In this document: positions 8,113-16,383 of the stretch, piece after piece
Layout: every line of letters begins with the position of its first letter
How positions within the stretch are numbered: position 1 is the stretch's first letter
Source: Armatimonadota bacterium
GTDB taxonomy: Bacteria; Armatimonadota; Fervidibacteria; Fervidibacterales; Thermosaccharophagaceae
Assembly (NCBI GenBank): GCA_025062195.1
Contig: JANXAS010000004.1
Coordinates: 32,525-96,524, forward strand
Reading direction: 5' to 3'
Length of the DNA stretch: 64,000 nt
Translations under genes and position numbers: made by a program
Notes under the pieces: model-generated
Database searches by the model: none
Told to the model about the DNA's origin: nothing
Seen by the model: only the letters and a program-made list of their open reading frames with translations

Positions 8113-9915
8113 CTACCTTTCCCCCTTACCACCAAGTGGAACAGGCTTTGCCACAAGATCAATTCCAATTTCCCCCTTACCAGCAAACGGAACAGGCTTT
8201 ATCACAATATCAATTTCATCGGTAACCTGAGCCGGCTTGACGAAAACGCCGTCAATTATCACCGGGGCGTAGAGCCAGCTGTTCACCTCAATTCGCACTT
8301 TGCCTGCAGGCACATTTGTGAGTTTGTATCTTCCCTCGGCATCTGTGGTGAGGGTGAATTGTGTGCTTTTGGCGCCATCGTTTTCCGGGATAATCCTGAA
8401 CCAAAGGCGAGCATTGGGCAGCGGCAACGGCTGAATGTCCTCTTTGATTTGAATGAAAACCCTTCCAGTGACAGTTCCCATTGGCGTCAACATAACAACG
8501 ACTTCTCCGCCGGGCTCAAGCACCACATTCTCATTGGCTTGTGTGTAGCCCTCACCGAATATGCGGACAAAATGCCTTCCGCCCTCTGTAGGCACAAGCA
8601 CAGTGCCATTTTCGTCTGTCTCAACTGTTATGGGTTCAATTGGGCGTCCCACACCCTCTCCCCTTTCAGTCTGCAGCACATGTATGGTGAACTTGCGCCC
8701 TGCAATTGGTGTCCTCGTAAATGTGTCAATCAGCCTCAATCTCGCTGTTGGAACTGGGCGTGGCGTGAACTTAATTTTGCCCAGCTCAAATTGGACTGGC
8801 TTAATCGGCAACTCAAAGCCCGCTCTTGGTTGTGCGGGAGCCTTTGCAGCTTCCTTGCGCAACTCAGCTATGCTTGGGAGAGTTACCTCAACTCGCTCCG
8901 TGGCAACAGCTGGCTTATCACCAAATGTAACCAAGCGAAACAGCAGTATACCTTTCAACGGCTTTAATTCATCTGGTGCCGGCTCCATGCGCATTAACGG
9001 CATTAGCATTGCAAATGACACAACAATTTCAAACTGTCCGTGCTCATCAGTGTTTGCAGCGCCAAACAGGGGTATGGAGCGCATCAATCCCTCTTGGACG
9101 GTAAATTGAGCCCCTTGAATTTGGACCAGTGCGCCAGCTATTGGCTTTCCATCCACATCCAATGCTATGCCCCTGAGTGCAAGTCTACCTAGAAGCGGCA
9201 ATACCTCTCGCTCAGGCACTAAAGGTCCTATAGGTGTTGGTATCCCACCAACATATCTTGCAGCTTCAAGGCTCAGCTTCAAAACCTTATTTGGTTCAAT
9301 TGTGAGCGCGAATGGATTTGGCAATCGTGCCTTCGGCATCCTCGCAAGATACTTTGCAATTTGGCTTGTCACCCAGGCTGCCTCATATTCACCCGGCTCA
9401 AGCCCGCTCCAAATGAGCATTCCGAATTCATCAATCGTCTTCTGTTCAAACTTGTCTCCGTCCTTTGGGCGTAGTATCAGGATAATATTGTTGACAGCCC
9501 TTGCTGGGTTATCAGTGACTGTAGCAACTATTGCCCCTTTATCACCAGCCGCTACAGGAAGCAATGTCAACCAAACTCCAACCCTTTGATTTGGCGCAAT
9601 GAGCCTCGTTGATTGAGTAGCTACAAGCTCACCTGCAACTGCAGCCCTAACTGTGTATTCTCCTTCAGGCAACCCCTCAAACCTGCATCGCCCGTTTTCA
9701 TCCGATACCTTTTGGAGCGGCAAATTCAAGCGCTCACGCAGGTTGCCATCGGGCGATGACAAAATTACCGTTGCGTCTTTTGCCGGCGTCTGCTTGTCAG
9801 GCATAAATACCTGAACCGAGAGCTCACCGCAGCGAACGGGTTGGATGGACGAAAGCACACCAGCGATGCAAAACGAAATCGCAATAGCGACCCACATTGG
9901 CTTGCGCTCCATCAT
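8113..9915 (-). CDS. Secreted carboxypeptidase-regulatory-like (Ig-fold) domain protein
   Basis: A 600-residue exported protein with a Sec signal (MMERKPMWVAIAISFCIAGVL, cut near VRCGE). It consists of several beta-sandwich modules that each contain a sentence like 'DENGRCRFEGLPEGEYTV', 'DEHGQFEI' or 'DAEGRYKLTNVPAGKVRIEV', the hallmark of carboxypeptidase regulatory-like / CnaB-type domains that serve as surface or ligand-binding scaffolds. No catalytic domain is visible. ATG at 9915 is chosen because GGAGGTG precedes it by nine bases; the track start at 9936 is a TTG upstream of that site. The last 30 residues contain a 17-residue near-perfect duplication (KPVPFAGKGE / KPVPLGGKGE). Likely a cell-surface or periplasmic structural protein; partner unknown. 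Confidence 0.75.
   Translation of the reverse strand: MMERKPMWVAIAISFCIAGVLSSIQPVRCGELSVQVFMPDKQTPAKDATVILSSPDGNLRERLNLPLQKVSDENGRCRFEGLPEGEYTVRAAVAGELVATQSTRLIAPNQRVGVWLTLLPVAAGDKGAIVATVTDNPARAVNNIILILRPKDGDKFEQKTIDEFGMLIWSGLEPGEYEAAWVTSQIAKYLARMPKARLPNPFALTIEPNKVLKLSLEAARYVGGIPTPIGPLVPEREVLPLLGRLALRGIALDVDGKPIAGALVQIQGAQFTVQEGLMRSIPLFGAANTDEHGQFEIVVSFAMLMPLMRMEPAPDELKPLKGILLFRLVTFGDKPAVATERVEVTLPSIAELRKEAAKAPAQPRAGFELPIKPVQFELGKIKFTPRPVPTARLRLIDTFTRTPIAGRKFTIHVLQTERGEGVGRPIEPITVETDENGTVLVPTEGGRHFVRIFGEGYTQANENVVLEPGGEVVVMLTPMGTVTGRVFIQIKEDIQPLPLPNARLWFRIIPENDGAKSTQFTLTTDAEGRYKLTNVPAGKVRIEVNSWLYAPVIIDGVFVKPAQVTDEIDIVIKPVPFAGKGEIGIDLVAKPVPLGGKGER
8117..8218. repeat. 51-base tandem duplication inside the 3' end of the Ig-fold gene
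   Basis: TTTCCCCCTTACCACCAAGT and TTTCCCCCTTACCAGCAAAC begin two adjacent units that encode KPVPxxGKGE twice in frame at the protein's C-terminus. Differences between units are mostly single bases, so the duplication is fairly recent or under gene conversion. Confidence 0.7.
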
Positions 9916-10519
9916 TTGTATTCGCACCTCCAACAATTTTTTCTTGAGACCACTTTAAATATAAATGTTCATTGCATGCTGCCATTGGCAATCATGGAGC
10001 AGCTTTGCGCCTATTGCTATAGACGCTGCATAGCATTGCGCTGTTCGCGTGTGGCGCATCCGGCATATCCTTGCAAGCGATGGCACCGCATCTATTCGGA
10101 GAGCATCCTTTGGCACGCTCAATTCTAACCGAGCTTAAGATGTGCAAGAGACTGTCCCAAGAATACCATGTATCATCGGGATGCCTACTTGGCTTCAAGC
10201 GCTGTGGAGCATCATACCGTTTTCAAAAATTAAGGTAACATACAGTTTATGTATTGCCGTGACTCTCACGAGATGGTCTTTAAATTTCGCCTCTAACAGG
10301 AACGATGCTGCATTGTGAGAGTTTTTGCCGTTTAGTGATTCAAACGGCACTGGTGCTGCTTTAATTTTTGAAACGGTATTGTTGTGCGAAGACTGATTTG
10401 GTGCACCGAGAACACTGTTAGGAGCGAAGTGATGAGCAGCAGTCTGCCCTATTTTCGTAGGGACATTTTACCTGTCCCTAACATCGTTGCCGTCAGCTTG
10501 CGTGGTGAGGTGATGCACT
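9916..10519. other. 604-base spacer between divergent genes
   Basis: No supported gene; the short ORFs here (for example 9841-10128 and 10384-10572) have no family features. It must hold the promoters of the two divergent genes. The middle part is a 166-base unit with inverted ends, listed separately. Confidence 0.5.
10214..10379. repeat. 166-base element with 20-bp inverted ends
   Basis: Left end ATACCGTTTTCAAAAATTAA (10214-10233), right end TTAATTTTTGAAACGGTAT (10361-10379): reverse complements with one base missing. Just inside the right end is a hairpin GCCGTTT-AGTGATTC-AAACGGC (10327-10348). No ORF. It looks like a miniature transposable element or a large regulatory cruciform. Confidence 0.55.
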
Positions 10520-11344
10520 GTGCTTGTCCCGGAAATAATGCAGTTTGGCGATGCGCTCATCAACGATATTGATGGCACCGAGGTGAAGGGCGGCAGAGTA
10601 GCTATTTGGTGGCTCGGGCAGAATTCGTTCGCCATAAAGTGTGCCAATGCTATAGTCTACACTGACCCATATCTTTCAAGCAGCCCTCATCGCCTAATCC
10701 CACCGCCACTAAACCCCGAGGAGATTAAGAACGCCGATATTGTCACATGCTCGCATGACCACTCAGATCACATTGACCCTTTAACGATACCGCACATTGC
10801 TGCAGCTTCCACGAAAGCAAAATTCATCATACCGAGGGCTGCACTGGGACGCCTGCTTAAGCTCGGTGTATCGGAGGATAGGCTCATACCAATGAATGAC
10901 GGTGACGAAGTAGAACTTCATGGTGTTCGCATATGGGCGGTGAAGGCGAGACACGAACGATTTGATGAACATCCAGAACATGGCTTTCCATACCTCAGTT
11001 ATTTGTTTGACATGTTAGGTGTGCGTATCTATCATGCCGGTGATGGCAAGCCTTATGAGGGCTTGGTAAGCACATTGAGAGGTTATATGCCCGCTATAAT
11101 GCTCATGCCAATAAATGGCAGGGATGGCGAACGCTACAGGCGCAACTGTATTGGAAATTTCACATTTCAAGAGGCTGGAGATATAGCTGCTGATGTGCGC
11201 GCTAAACTCGTAATACCTATGCACTGGGGCATGTTTGCCGACAACAATGAAGATGCCTCAAAGTTTGTTGACTATGTGACGGCGCGCTACACGGATTTGA
11301 GAGTCAAAGTGCTTGCTATAGGTGAGCGCTTACTCTTCCCATAA
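10520..11344 (+). CDS. MBL-fold metal-dependent hydrolase (UlaG-like)
   Basis: Metallo-beta-lactamase fold protein, 274 residues. The metal motif HDHSDH is at residues 79-84 and a later histidine lies in PMHWGMF near the C-terminus; WWLGQNSFAIK and YTDPYLS are typical of the UlaG / lactonase-like subgroup. Known members hydrolyse lactones or phosphodiesters; the substrate here is unknown. GTG at 10520 is preceded by GGTGAGGTG at eight bases, which supports this start. Single gene, convergent with the Tat protein downstream. Confidence 0.85.
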   Translation: MLVPEIMQFGDALINDIDGTEVKGGRVAIWWLGQNSFAIKCANAIVYTDPYLSSSPHRLIPPPLNPEEIKNADIVTCSHDHSDHIDPLTIPHIAAASTKAKFIIPRAALGRLLKLGVSEDRLIPMNDGDEVELHGVRIWAVKARHERFDEHPEHGFPYLSYLFDMLGVRIYHAGDGKPYEGLVSTLRGYMPAIMLMPINGRDGERYRRNCIGNFTFQEAGDIAADVRAKLVIPMHWGMFADNNEDASKFVDYVTARYTDLRVKVLAIGERLLFP

Positions 11345-11362
11345 AGGACAGGCGCACGGCAT

Positions 11363-11381
11363 CGTCAGGCTTTGGCTGACG
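11363..11381. terminator. Hairpin between convergent genes
   Basis: CGTCAG-GCTTTGG-CTGACG in the 74-base gap between two convergent genes; a plausible shared transcription stop without a T-run. The right arm continues into GGTAGTTCAT, a word also found at 56781. Confidence 0.35.
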
Positions 11382-11418
11382 GTAGTTCATACCACAACTG
11401 AATCACGCTCTTGATTGG

Positions 11419-12984
11419 CTATGCGCAACAGCGATGCATATCATAGTTGGGTGCGCTTACAACCTTCCTATCAATCAACTCGGCAGCTGCAAGCAATGTG
11501 AGCCGAGCTATGCCGTGCAATTGAGCATAGCACTCCAGAAGCTCGTTATGCTCTCCCCTGACAAGCACCTGATGATGAAAACCTCTCAATCTGCGCACAT
11601 CAATCACATCGTCCAGTTTCACCGAAACAGAAGTTCGGCAGCCACCCCATGGTGGCGTGTCAATGTTCTCCACGACTGTTCCGGTGCCAAACATCAGGTT
11701 GCCGGGACCAAGGAAGCGCAGCACTGTTGCCCTTCGCTTCGCCCTCCAAAGGACTTGCATTGCTACACCGGTATTTGATTCTGAATGGCTTCGCAGCACG
11801 AATTCGGCTGGCTCGTCATAAAAGCTTGTCAAGCGCAATGGGCATGTGCAATGCGATGTGATTAGCGTTTGTCTCACAGTGTCAGGCACCGGGTTACCCA
11901 TAAAGCCGGGTCTGTCAAGCAGGTATTGGCATAGCATTAGCGTCAATGTTGCATCCCTATCGGCTTCGCAGCCCGCTTGGAAGCCCTCATCACGAAGGTG
12001 TGTGAATGCCAAGCACGGTGGTGGGACTTGCCTGTTGGCAACAAGTGGTAGGCAATCTGTTGCGACTGCATCGGCATCATATGCTGCCATAATGTTGCGG
12101 TGCGCAAAGTAAGTTCGGGCAGCGTGAATGATATCCTCTTCCTTTGGCTCTACTATCTTGCGAGCCGTTCGCTTGTATCTTGAGGCGAGCTCACGCACAA
12201 GCTTGTCATCAGGCGAAACTTTGTTGAACTCCTCAACATAACGCTTGACCGGAACTACGACGACTTCAGTGCCAACCAGCTCAACTTTTGTTGTTTCTTC
12301 CTTGTCGCCACGAATGATTGCCAACCGGCTATTGCTCATAAGCTTACCGGCTTTGATTGCTTTAAATGCTCGCCTTATGCCTTCAAGGTCAATTGATGAT
12401 ACATACCAGACCTTTGGCTGCCCAGAATAGGCATGCATTGGTCCGATAAATGAGGTTCCAACAGGTGAGTAGATAATTGTCCTAATGCCAGTTCCAACAA
12501 ATAGCTTAACTAAGTCCCAAAGATATATGTGGTGTAGGACAACAAGGAAAGCATCGGGTGGATCGGCTTTAAGTCTCTCAATGAGTGCCTTTGCCTCATC
12601 GGCATTGGGAATGAACTTTGGCTCAACGAACAGGTTAACACCAATCTCTTTGGCGATGTTTCTAAATTCAATAGTCAGTTCGCTCTCACGCTGCTCAACT
12701 GGATATGCTGCTCCCGGCCAACCCATCCACCAAGGTGTTGGCAAGCGAACAAATACGGCATTAATTGTTGGGGAAGGCTTCAGCGACTGCCGTTTCAATC
12801 CCTCAGGCAATGCCTCACCTGAAAATGCTTTTGAGAACGGATGCAAAGATGATGCAGCTGTGCACAACCCAATGGCGCACATGCTGCCAATAAACTGCCT
12901 TCTGCTCATACGACCGTCACAGGGCAATAGCGCCTCAAATTCTTTTAACCCTTCATGCCTATTAGCAGCCATCCCCATCACCAT
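11419..12984 (-). CDS. Tat-signal protein resembling L-fucose/L-arabinose isomerase fold
   Basis: About 521 residues with a twin-arginine export signal (SRRQFIGS followed by a hydrophobic stretch). The remainder has an arrangement seen in the fucose-isomerase-like superfamily: an N-terminal Rossmann-like half (VNLFVEPKFIPN, DAFLVVLHHIYLWD) and a C-terminal half with CPLRLTSF and PPWGGCRTSVSVKLDD, residues that in homologues are near the active site. An exported isomerase is odd, so it may be a binding protein or lyase. I chose ATG at 12984; the first 15 residues of the track ORF lack a ribosome site. Starting at the MSRRQF methionine would give a more usual Tat leader length. Function uncertain. 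Confidence 0.65.
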   Translation of the reverse strand: MVMGMAANRHEGLKEFEALLPCDGRMSRRQFIGSMCAIGLCTAASSLHPFSKAFSGEALPEGLKRQSLKPSPTINAVFVRLPTPWWMGWPGAAYPVEQRESELTIEFRNIAKEIGVNLFVEPKFIPNADEAKALIERLKADPPDAFLVVLHHIYLWDLVKLFVGTGIRTIIYSPVGTSFIGPMHAYSGQPKVWYVSSIDLEGIRRAFKAIKAGKLMSNSRLAIIRGDKEETTKVELVGTEVVVVPVKRYVEEFNKVSPDDKLVRELASRYKRTARKIVEPKEEDIIHAARTYFAHRNIMAAYDADAVATDCLPLVANRQVPPPCLAFTHLRDEGFQAGCEADRDATLTLMLCQYLLDRPGFMGNPVPDTVRQTLITSHCTCPLRLTSFYDEPAEFVLRSHSESNTGVAMQVLWRAKRRATVLRFLGPGNLMFGTGTVVENIDTPPWGGCRTSVSVKLDDVIDVRRLRGFHHQVLVRGEHNELLECYAQLHGIARLTLLAAAELIDRKVVSAPNYDMHRCCA

Positions 12985-13139
12985 CCCTGTGCATGAGTTG
13001 TGTTTGTCAAAAGTTAACTTATAGCACATGAGTTGGATGGGTGTAAGTCGTGATTTAATGCCACCATCCTTTACAGCCCTGCATTAAAAGTTTATTTTCT
13101 TCTGTTGGCGGATGCAGAACGGTCTGGCAGGTGATTCTC

Positions 13140-14237
13140 ATGATGGTGTTTCTTTCGTTCATCTTCATGGCAGCATTTATGGTTTCAACAGCTTTCGGGC
13201 TTGACATAGTGCGAGATGGCAAACCGGTGGCTCAAGTTGTTGTTTCGCCTCTGCCAACTGACACAGAGCCTCGCAGGGGTTTCCAACCGGATGATGCAAT
13301 GGCTGCAAAAGTTTTGGTTGATTGGGTTAGTAAGATGACCGATGCACAACTGCCCATTACTGCTGCGCCCACAGATGGACGCCCTGCCATCTACATTGGC
13401 GAAGCTGCAGTTAAGGCGGGACTAAAATTGAACGATATACAAAGTCCGACAAATGAGGGATTACGCATAGTTGTGATTGGTCAGAAGGCTTTGATCGGCG
13501 GACAATCGGGAGTAGCCACAGTGAGGGCAGTTTGCCGTTTCCTTGAAGTCATCGGTTGCCGCTACCTTATGGAAGGCCCTTTGGGGGAAGTGTATCCGCG
13601 CCTTAAAACTCTACACCTGAGGGACTTTTCGCTGACGGAGAAGCCAGCTCTCCTTTCACGAAGGATTTGGGGTTCTCAATGGGCAGGCGAGACACTTTGG
13701 AAGATTTGGAATGGTGCTGGTGGGTTAAGTTTGGAGACGGGGCACTCGTGGGGTAGATACATACCTCAAAGCCTATTCCATGAGCACCCAGAATATTTTC
13801 GGATGAATGCTGATGGTCAGAGGGTTCCAAGCGAGTGGCTCTGCACATCCAATATGGATTTAAGGGCGTTATTTTCCCAAAGGGTTATAGAGGCTATACG
13901 AAAGGGGCGAATTTATCCATCCATATCGCCACCAGATGGGACAGCATACTGTCAATGCCCAAGCTGCAAGGCTCAGGACAACCCAAATGCAATTGAGCCC
14001 TCCTCGGGGGCTGTGAGCATGACTGACAGATTTGTTGACTTCTTCAATTACATTGCTCAAAGGGTCGCTGAAGAGTTCCCGCACTCCATCCTCAACTTCT
14101 ACTGCTATGCTGATTACACTCAACCTCCAGCAGCCCATTTAAACTCGCTTCAAACCTCTGCCCATGGCTGGCTCCAATTCGCTATTGCCGCTTCCACCGC
14201 ATTGGAAGCCCAAACTGCCCACCGAATCAACAATTAG
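13140..14237 (+). CDS. DUF4838 glycosidase-like protein, 5' part (frame 0)
   Basis: N-terminal part of a secreted glycan-active protein. It starts with a Sec signal (MMVFLSFIFMAAFMVS), then an alpha-glucuronidase-type N-terminal domain (AAIYIGEAAV-like region, GVATVRAVCRFLEVIGCRYLM) and the DUF4838 barrel (GHSWGRYIPQSLFHEHPEYF, PPDGTAYCQCPSC, LNFYCYADYTQPP). After YADYTQPP the frame turns into low-quality residues and stops at 14237. The sequence expected next (FKLASNLCPW...NCPPNQQLAEAIEGW) is present in the -1 frame, starting exactly at a T_TTA_AAC heptamer (14138-14144). So the gene is one unit 13140-15391 joined by -1 slippage, or a gene with one T lost. ATG at 13140 is preferred over GTG at 13131. 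Confidence 0.75.
   Translation: MMVFLSFIFMAAFMVSTAFGLDIVRDGKPVAQVVVSPLPTDTEPRRGFQPDDAMAAKVLVDWVSKMTDAQLPITAAPTDGRPAIYIGEAAVKAGLKLNDIQSPTNEGLRIVVIGQKALIGGQSGVATVRAVCRFLEVIGCRYLMEGPLGEVYPRLKTLHLRDFSLTEKPALLSRRIWGSQWAGETLWKIWNGAGGLSLETGHSWGRYIPQSLFHEHPEYFRMNADGQRVPSEWLCTSNMDLRALFSQRVIEAIRKGRIYPSISPPDGTAYCQCPSCKAQDNPNAIEPSSGAVSMTDRFVDFFNYIAQRVAEEFPHSILNFYCYADYTQPPAAHLNSLQTSAHGWLQFAIAASTALEAQTAHRINN
14138..14144 (+). other. T_TTA_AAC slippery heptamer at the frame change
   Basis: Bases TTTAAAC, read in the upstream frame as (CA)T TTA AAC. Slipping back one base gives TTT AAA C and continues with CTC GCT TCA AAC, which encodes the conserved LASNLCPW segment. A GCTTCCA-CCGCAT-TGGAAGC hairpin lies at 14190-14209, 45 bases downstream, farther than in known -1 sites. 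I see no Shine-Dalgarno-like stimulator just upstream. Confidence 0.5.
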
Positions 14238-15391
14238 CCGAAGCAATTGAGGGATGGTCAAAAGTGGCAAAGCAAATGGGCTATCGGGCTTACAACTACA
14301 ATCTCGCTGAGTGCACTGTCCCATTCTCAAAGCTCTCCGTTTGGAGCCACGACATACCTTACCTGTATCGCAAAAATCTTATTGGCATCAGCATTGAGAC
14401 ACTCCCGGCATGGCACATCTATGGACCTCACATCTATCTCAGCATTCGTCTCTCCTATCAACCTGAAGCCGATGCCAATGCGCTTATGGACGATTACTTC
14501 ACCAAGTTCTACGGTGATAAAGCCGGTCAAGCCATGAAGGAATATTGGCTCACGATTGATGAAGCCTTTGCCAAGATGAGGTGTCACTCAGGGAGCTTCT
14601 TCGCATTGCATTTGGCATATACTCCCGATGTTGTAAGTCGCTGTCAAGCCCTTTTGGAAAGGGCAAAGGAGTTGGCTCAGGGTGTTCCAGTTTACTTGGC
14701 GAGAATAACGATGGCTGAAGAGGGTTTCCAGAACGCCGTTCAGTATCTTCAGCTGCGAGATGCTATCAATCAAGGTGAATTTGCAAGCGCAAAAACAATT
14801 TATGAGAAATTGCTTGAGCGTGCCAAAGCCCAAGTTAAAGCTGGCTATGGCAGCCAATACACTGTCACATACCTTCAGCGCTTCCTTGGTGGGATAGTGG
14901 ATAGAGGCGCAGCAGCTACTGCGCCGCCACGCCGTCTGCTGCAAGTGCTTTCTGATGTATGGCGCTTCACATGGGATGAAAGAGGTGAAGGATTGCAATT
15001 GGGCTATCACTTGCCTCAGACTGATGACTCAAGATGGCTTCAAGTAGCCACCTACAGCAAAACGCTGGATGCGCAAGGGTTGCCCGACAAGAAGACAATA
15101 CTTTGGTATCGCACAAGCTTTCGCTTACCTCAAGATTACCAGCGCCTATACCAACGCCTCTTCCTTTTCTTCGCCGAAGTGGATGGAACGGCAACAGTGT
15201 ATCTCAATGGTCATCAAATTGGAGAGCAAAAGGAAAGGCGAGTGCCGTTTGAAGTTGACATCACGGATGGCGCCAAAGCAGGTGATAACCTTTTAGCAGT
15301 GCGTGTGGATCATTCAAGGATTACCGAACTCTTCCTTGGCGGCATCATTAGACCAGTGTTGCTCATTGCTGTAGAGCGTGAGGCAAGGTGA
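14138..15391 (+). CDS. DUF4838 glycosidase-like protein, 3' part (-1 frame)
   Basis: Continuation of the gene above in the -1 frame. It first completes the DUF4838 domain (LCPWLAPIRYCRF, NCPPNQQLAEAIEGWSKVAKQMGYRAYNYN, ALMDDYFTKFYGDKAGQAMKEYW), then has a helical linker and a C-terminal galactose-binding-like jelly roll as in GH2 enzymes (YRTSFRLP, FFAEVDGTATVYLNGHQIG, DNLLAVRVDHSRI). The ATG-initiated ORF in the track starts at 14264, inside the conserved domain and without a ribosome site, so independent translation is unlikely. Codon use and conservation on both sides of the junction look intact, which argues against a long-dead pseudogene. Confidence 0.75.
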   Translation, partial: FKLASNLCPWLAPIRYCRFHRIGSPNCPPNQQLAEAIEGWSKVAKQMGYRAYNYNLAECTVPFSKLSVWSHDIPYLYRKNLIGISIETLPAWHIYGPHIYLSIRLSYQPEADANALMDDYFTKFYGDKAGQAMKEYWLTIDEAFAKMRCHSGSFFALHLAYTPDVVSRCQALLERAKELAQGVPVYLARITMAEEGFQNAVQYLQLRDAINQGEFASAKTIYEKLLERAKAQVKAGYGSQYTVTYLQRFLGGIVDRGAAATAPPRRLLQVLSDVWRFTWDERGEGLQLGYHLPQTDDSRWLQVATYSKTLDAQGLPDKKTILWYRTSFRLPQDYQRLYQRLFLFFAEVDGTATVYLNGHQIGEQKERRVPFEVDITDGAKAGDNLLAVRVDHSRITELFLGGIIRPVLLIAVEREAR

Positions 15392-15453
15392 GAAAACAAG
15401 CCGAAGTATAACTCACGCTGTCGTCAAGGCTGGCGCCGCCCCAACTGTGGTTT

Positions 15454-15735
15454 GGAAAGGCAAAGTCCTCACCGAACTTGGAGGGCGAAGTTCCTGCCAG
15501 ACTTGTGAGAGTGAGGCTCCCACAAAATTGTGAAGGTAAGGCTCACACAGAAGTTTATGAGGGTGAGGTTCGCACAAAACTGTGAAAGAAAGGCTCACAC
15601 AAAATTTGCGGGGGTAAGCTCACGCAAAATTTGTGAGGATGAGGTTCACACAAAACTTGCGAGGGCGAGGCTTACACAAAACTGTGAGGTTGAGGCTCTC
15701 GCAAAACTGCGAGGGTAAGCTCACGCAAAAGTTGT
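15454..15735. repeat. 25-26-base minisatellite, about 11 units
   Basis: Ten clear units from 15481, with lengths 26,25,27,25,26,25,26,25,25,25, plus a degenerate unit before them. Consensus near GAGGGTGAGGCTCACACAAAACTGT. Neighbouring units differ at a few positions. It starts about 60 bases after the DUF4838 stop codon. No conserved spacers, so not CRISPR. An ORF in each strand runs through because the mean unit is not a multiple of three and stops are rare. Confidence 0.85.
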
Positions 15736-16383
15736 GTGCAGTTGCAAAGCCGGTAGCGAATGGCACTCTAAGTGTATTGCGAATGGCAAGCGCATACCGG
15801 AAGACCTCGTTTAGTGAGCGCTCCCTTGCACCGCTTGATTCGCTCATGGTTGTCCATTCAAACACTTCACAGCATGGAAGCGTTTGCGAGAATATACGAG
15901 AATATACGAGAATATACGAGAATATACTCAAGCTTGCTCTCTCGCCCCGCTTCAAACTTATTTGAGGTGTCTCGCAAAGGAGATGTTGAGCAGCTTCAAT
16001 TGCGGGTATTTCAGTTTCAACTGGCGTCTCTTCAACACCTATAAGCGGCGAAACTAAAGCTGTCAGACGACAGTGGTATGTGAAGCTGGGAACGCCAATT
16101 GCGAGGAACAACTTTGCTTCCTTTAGCTGCGCCAACTGGTTATCAATCGCTGCCACAATTTCAACCTTAGCTTGCTTTGGCGGGCGCTTCTCAATGACAA
16201 TACGATATGTGGCGTTCCAAGTAGACCTTCCTCAAGCGCCGCAATGCCAAGCTTAATTTGCTTCCCGTCCTTAACACCATCAAGGACTATAGCCAGCCGC
16301 CTTTGTGTGGAGGTTATTTTATCAGCCTTCTTCAAGTTTGCCGGCTCTACGAACTCCAGATGCTTAATTTGATCTTTGCGCAT
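15620..16383 (-). pseudogene. Decayed gene of unknown function
   Basis: Two overlapping minus-strand ORFs make sense only when joined. The first (from 16383) reads MRKDQIKHLEFVEPANLKK...LGIAALEEGLLG and then goes out of frame. The second frame supplies ATYRIVIEKRPPKQAKVEIVAAIDNQLAQLKEAK, a natural continuation, and runs through ALVSPLIGVEETPVE before entering the microsatellite and minisatellite. No start codon with a ribosome site is seen; residues before M16383 (TYIAIGNDTTAV) also look coding. I do not recognise the family. Confidence 0.45.
15887..15928. repeat. 10-base microsatellite, four units
   Basis: CGAGAATATA repeated four times in exact tandem. Period 10 is close to a helical turn. 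It is embedded in the open minus-strand frame of the decayed gene. Confidence 0.85.

Noticed and set aside
8074-8967. 297-codon plus-strand ORF
   Set aside because: Antisense to the secreted Ig-fold gene; cysteine- and tryptophan-rich shadow with no family features.
10384-10572. 62-codon ORF before the MBL gene
   Set aside because: Overlaps the MBL start, has a weak start site and no features.
15454-15735. CRISPR array
   Set aside because: Units are contiguous 25-26-base repeats without unique spacers, and no cas genes are present.
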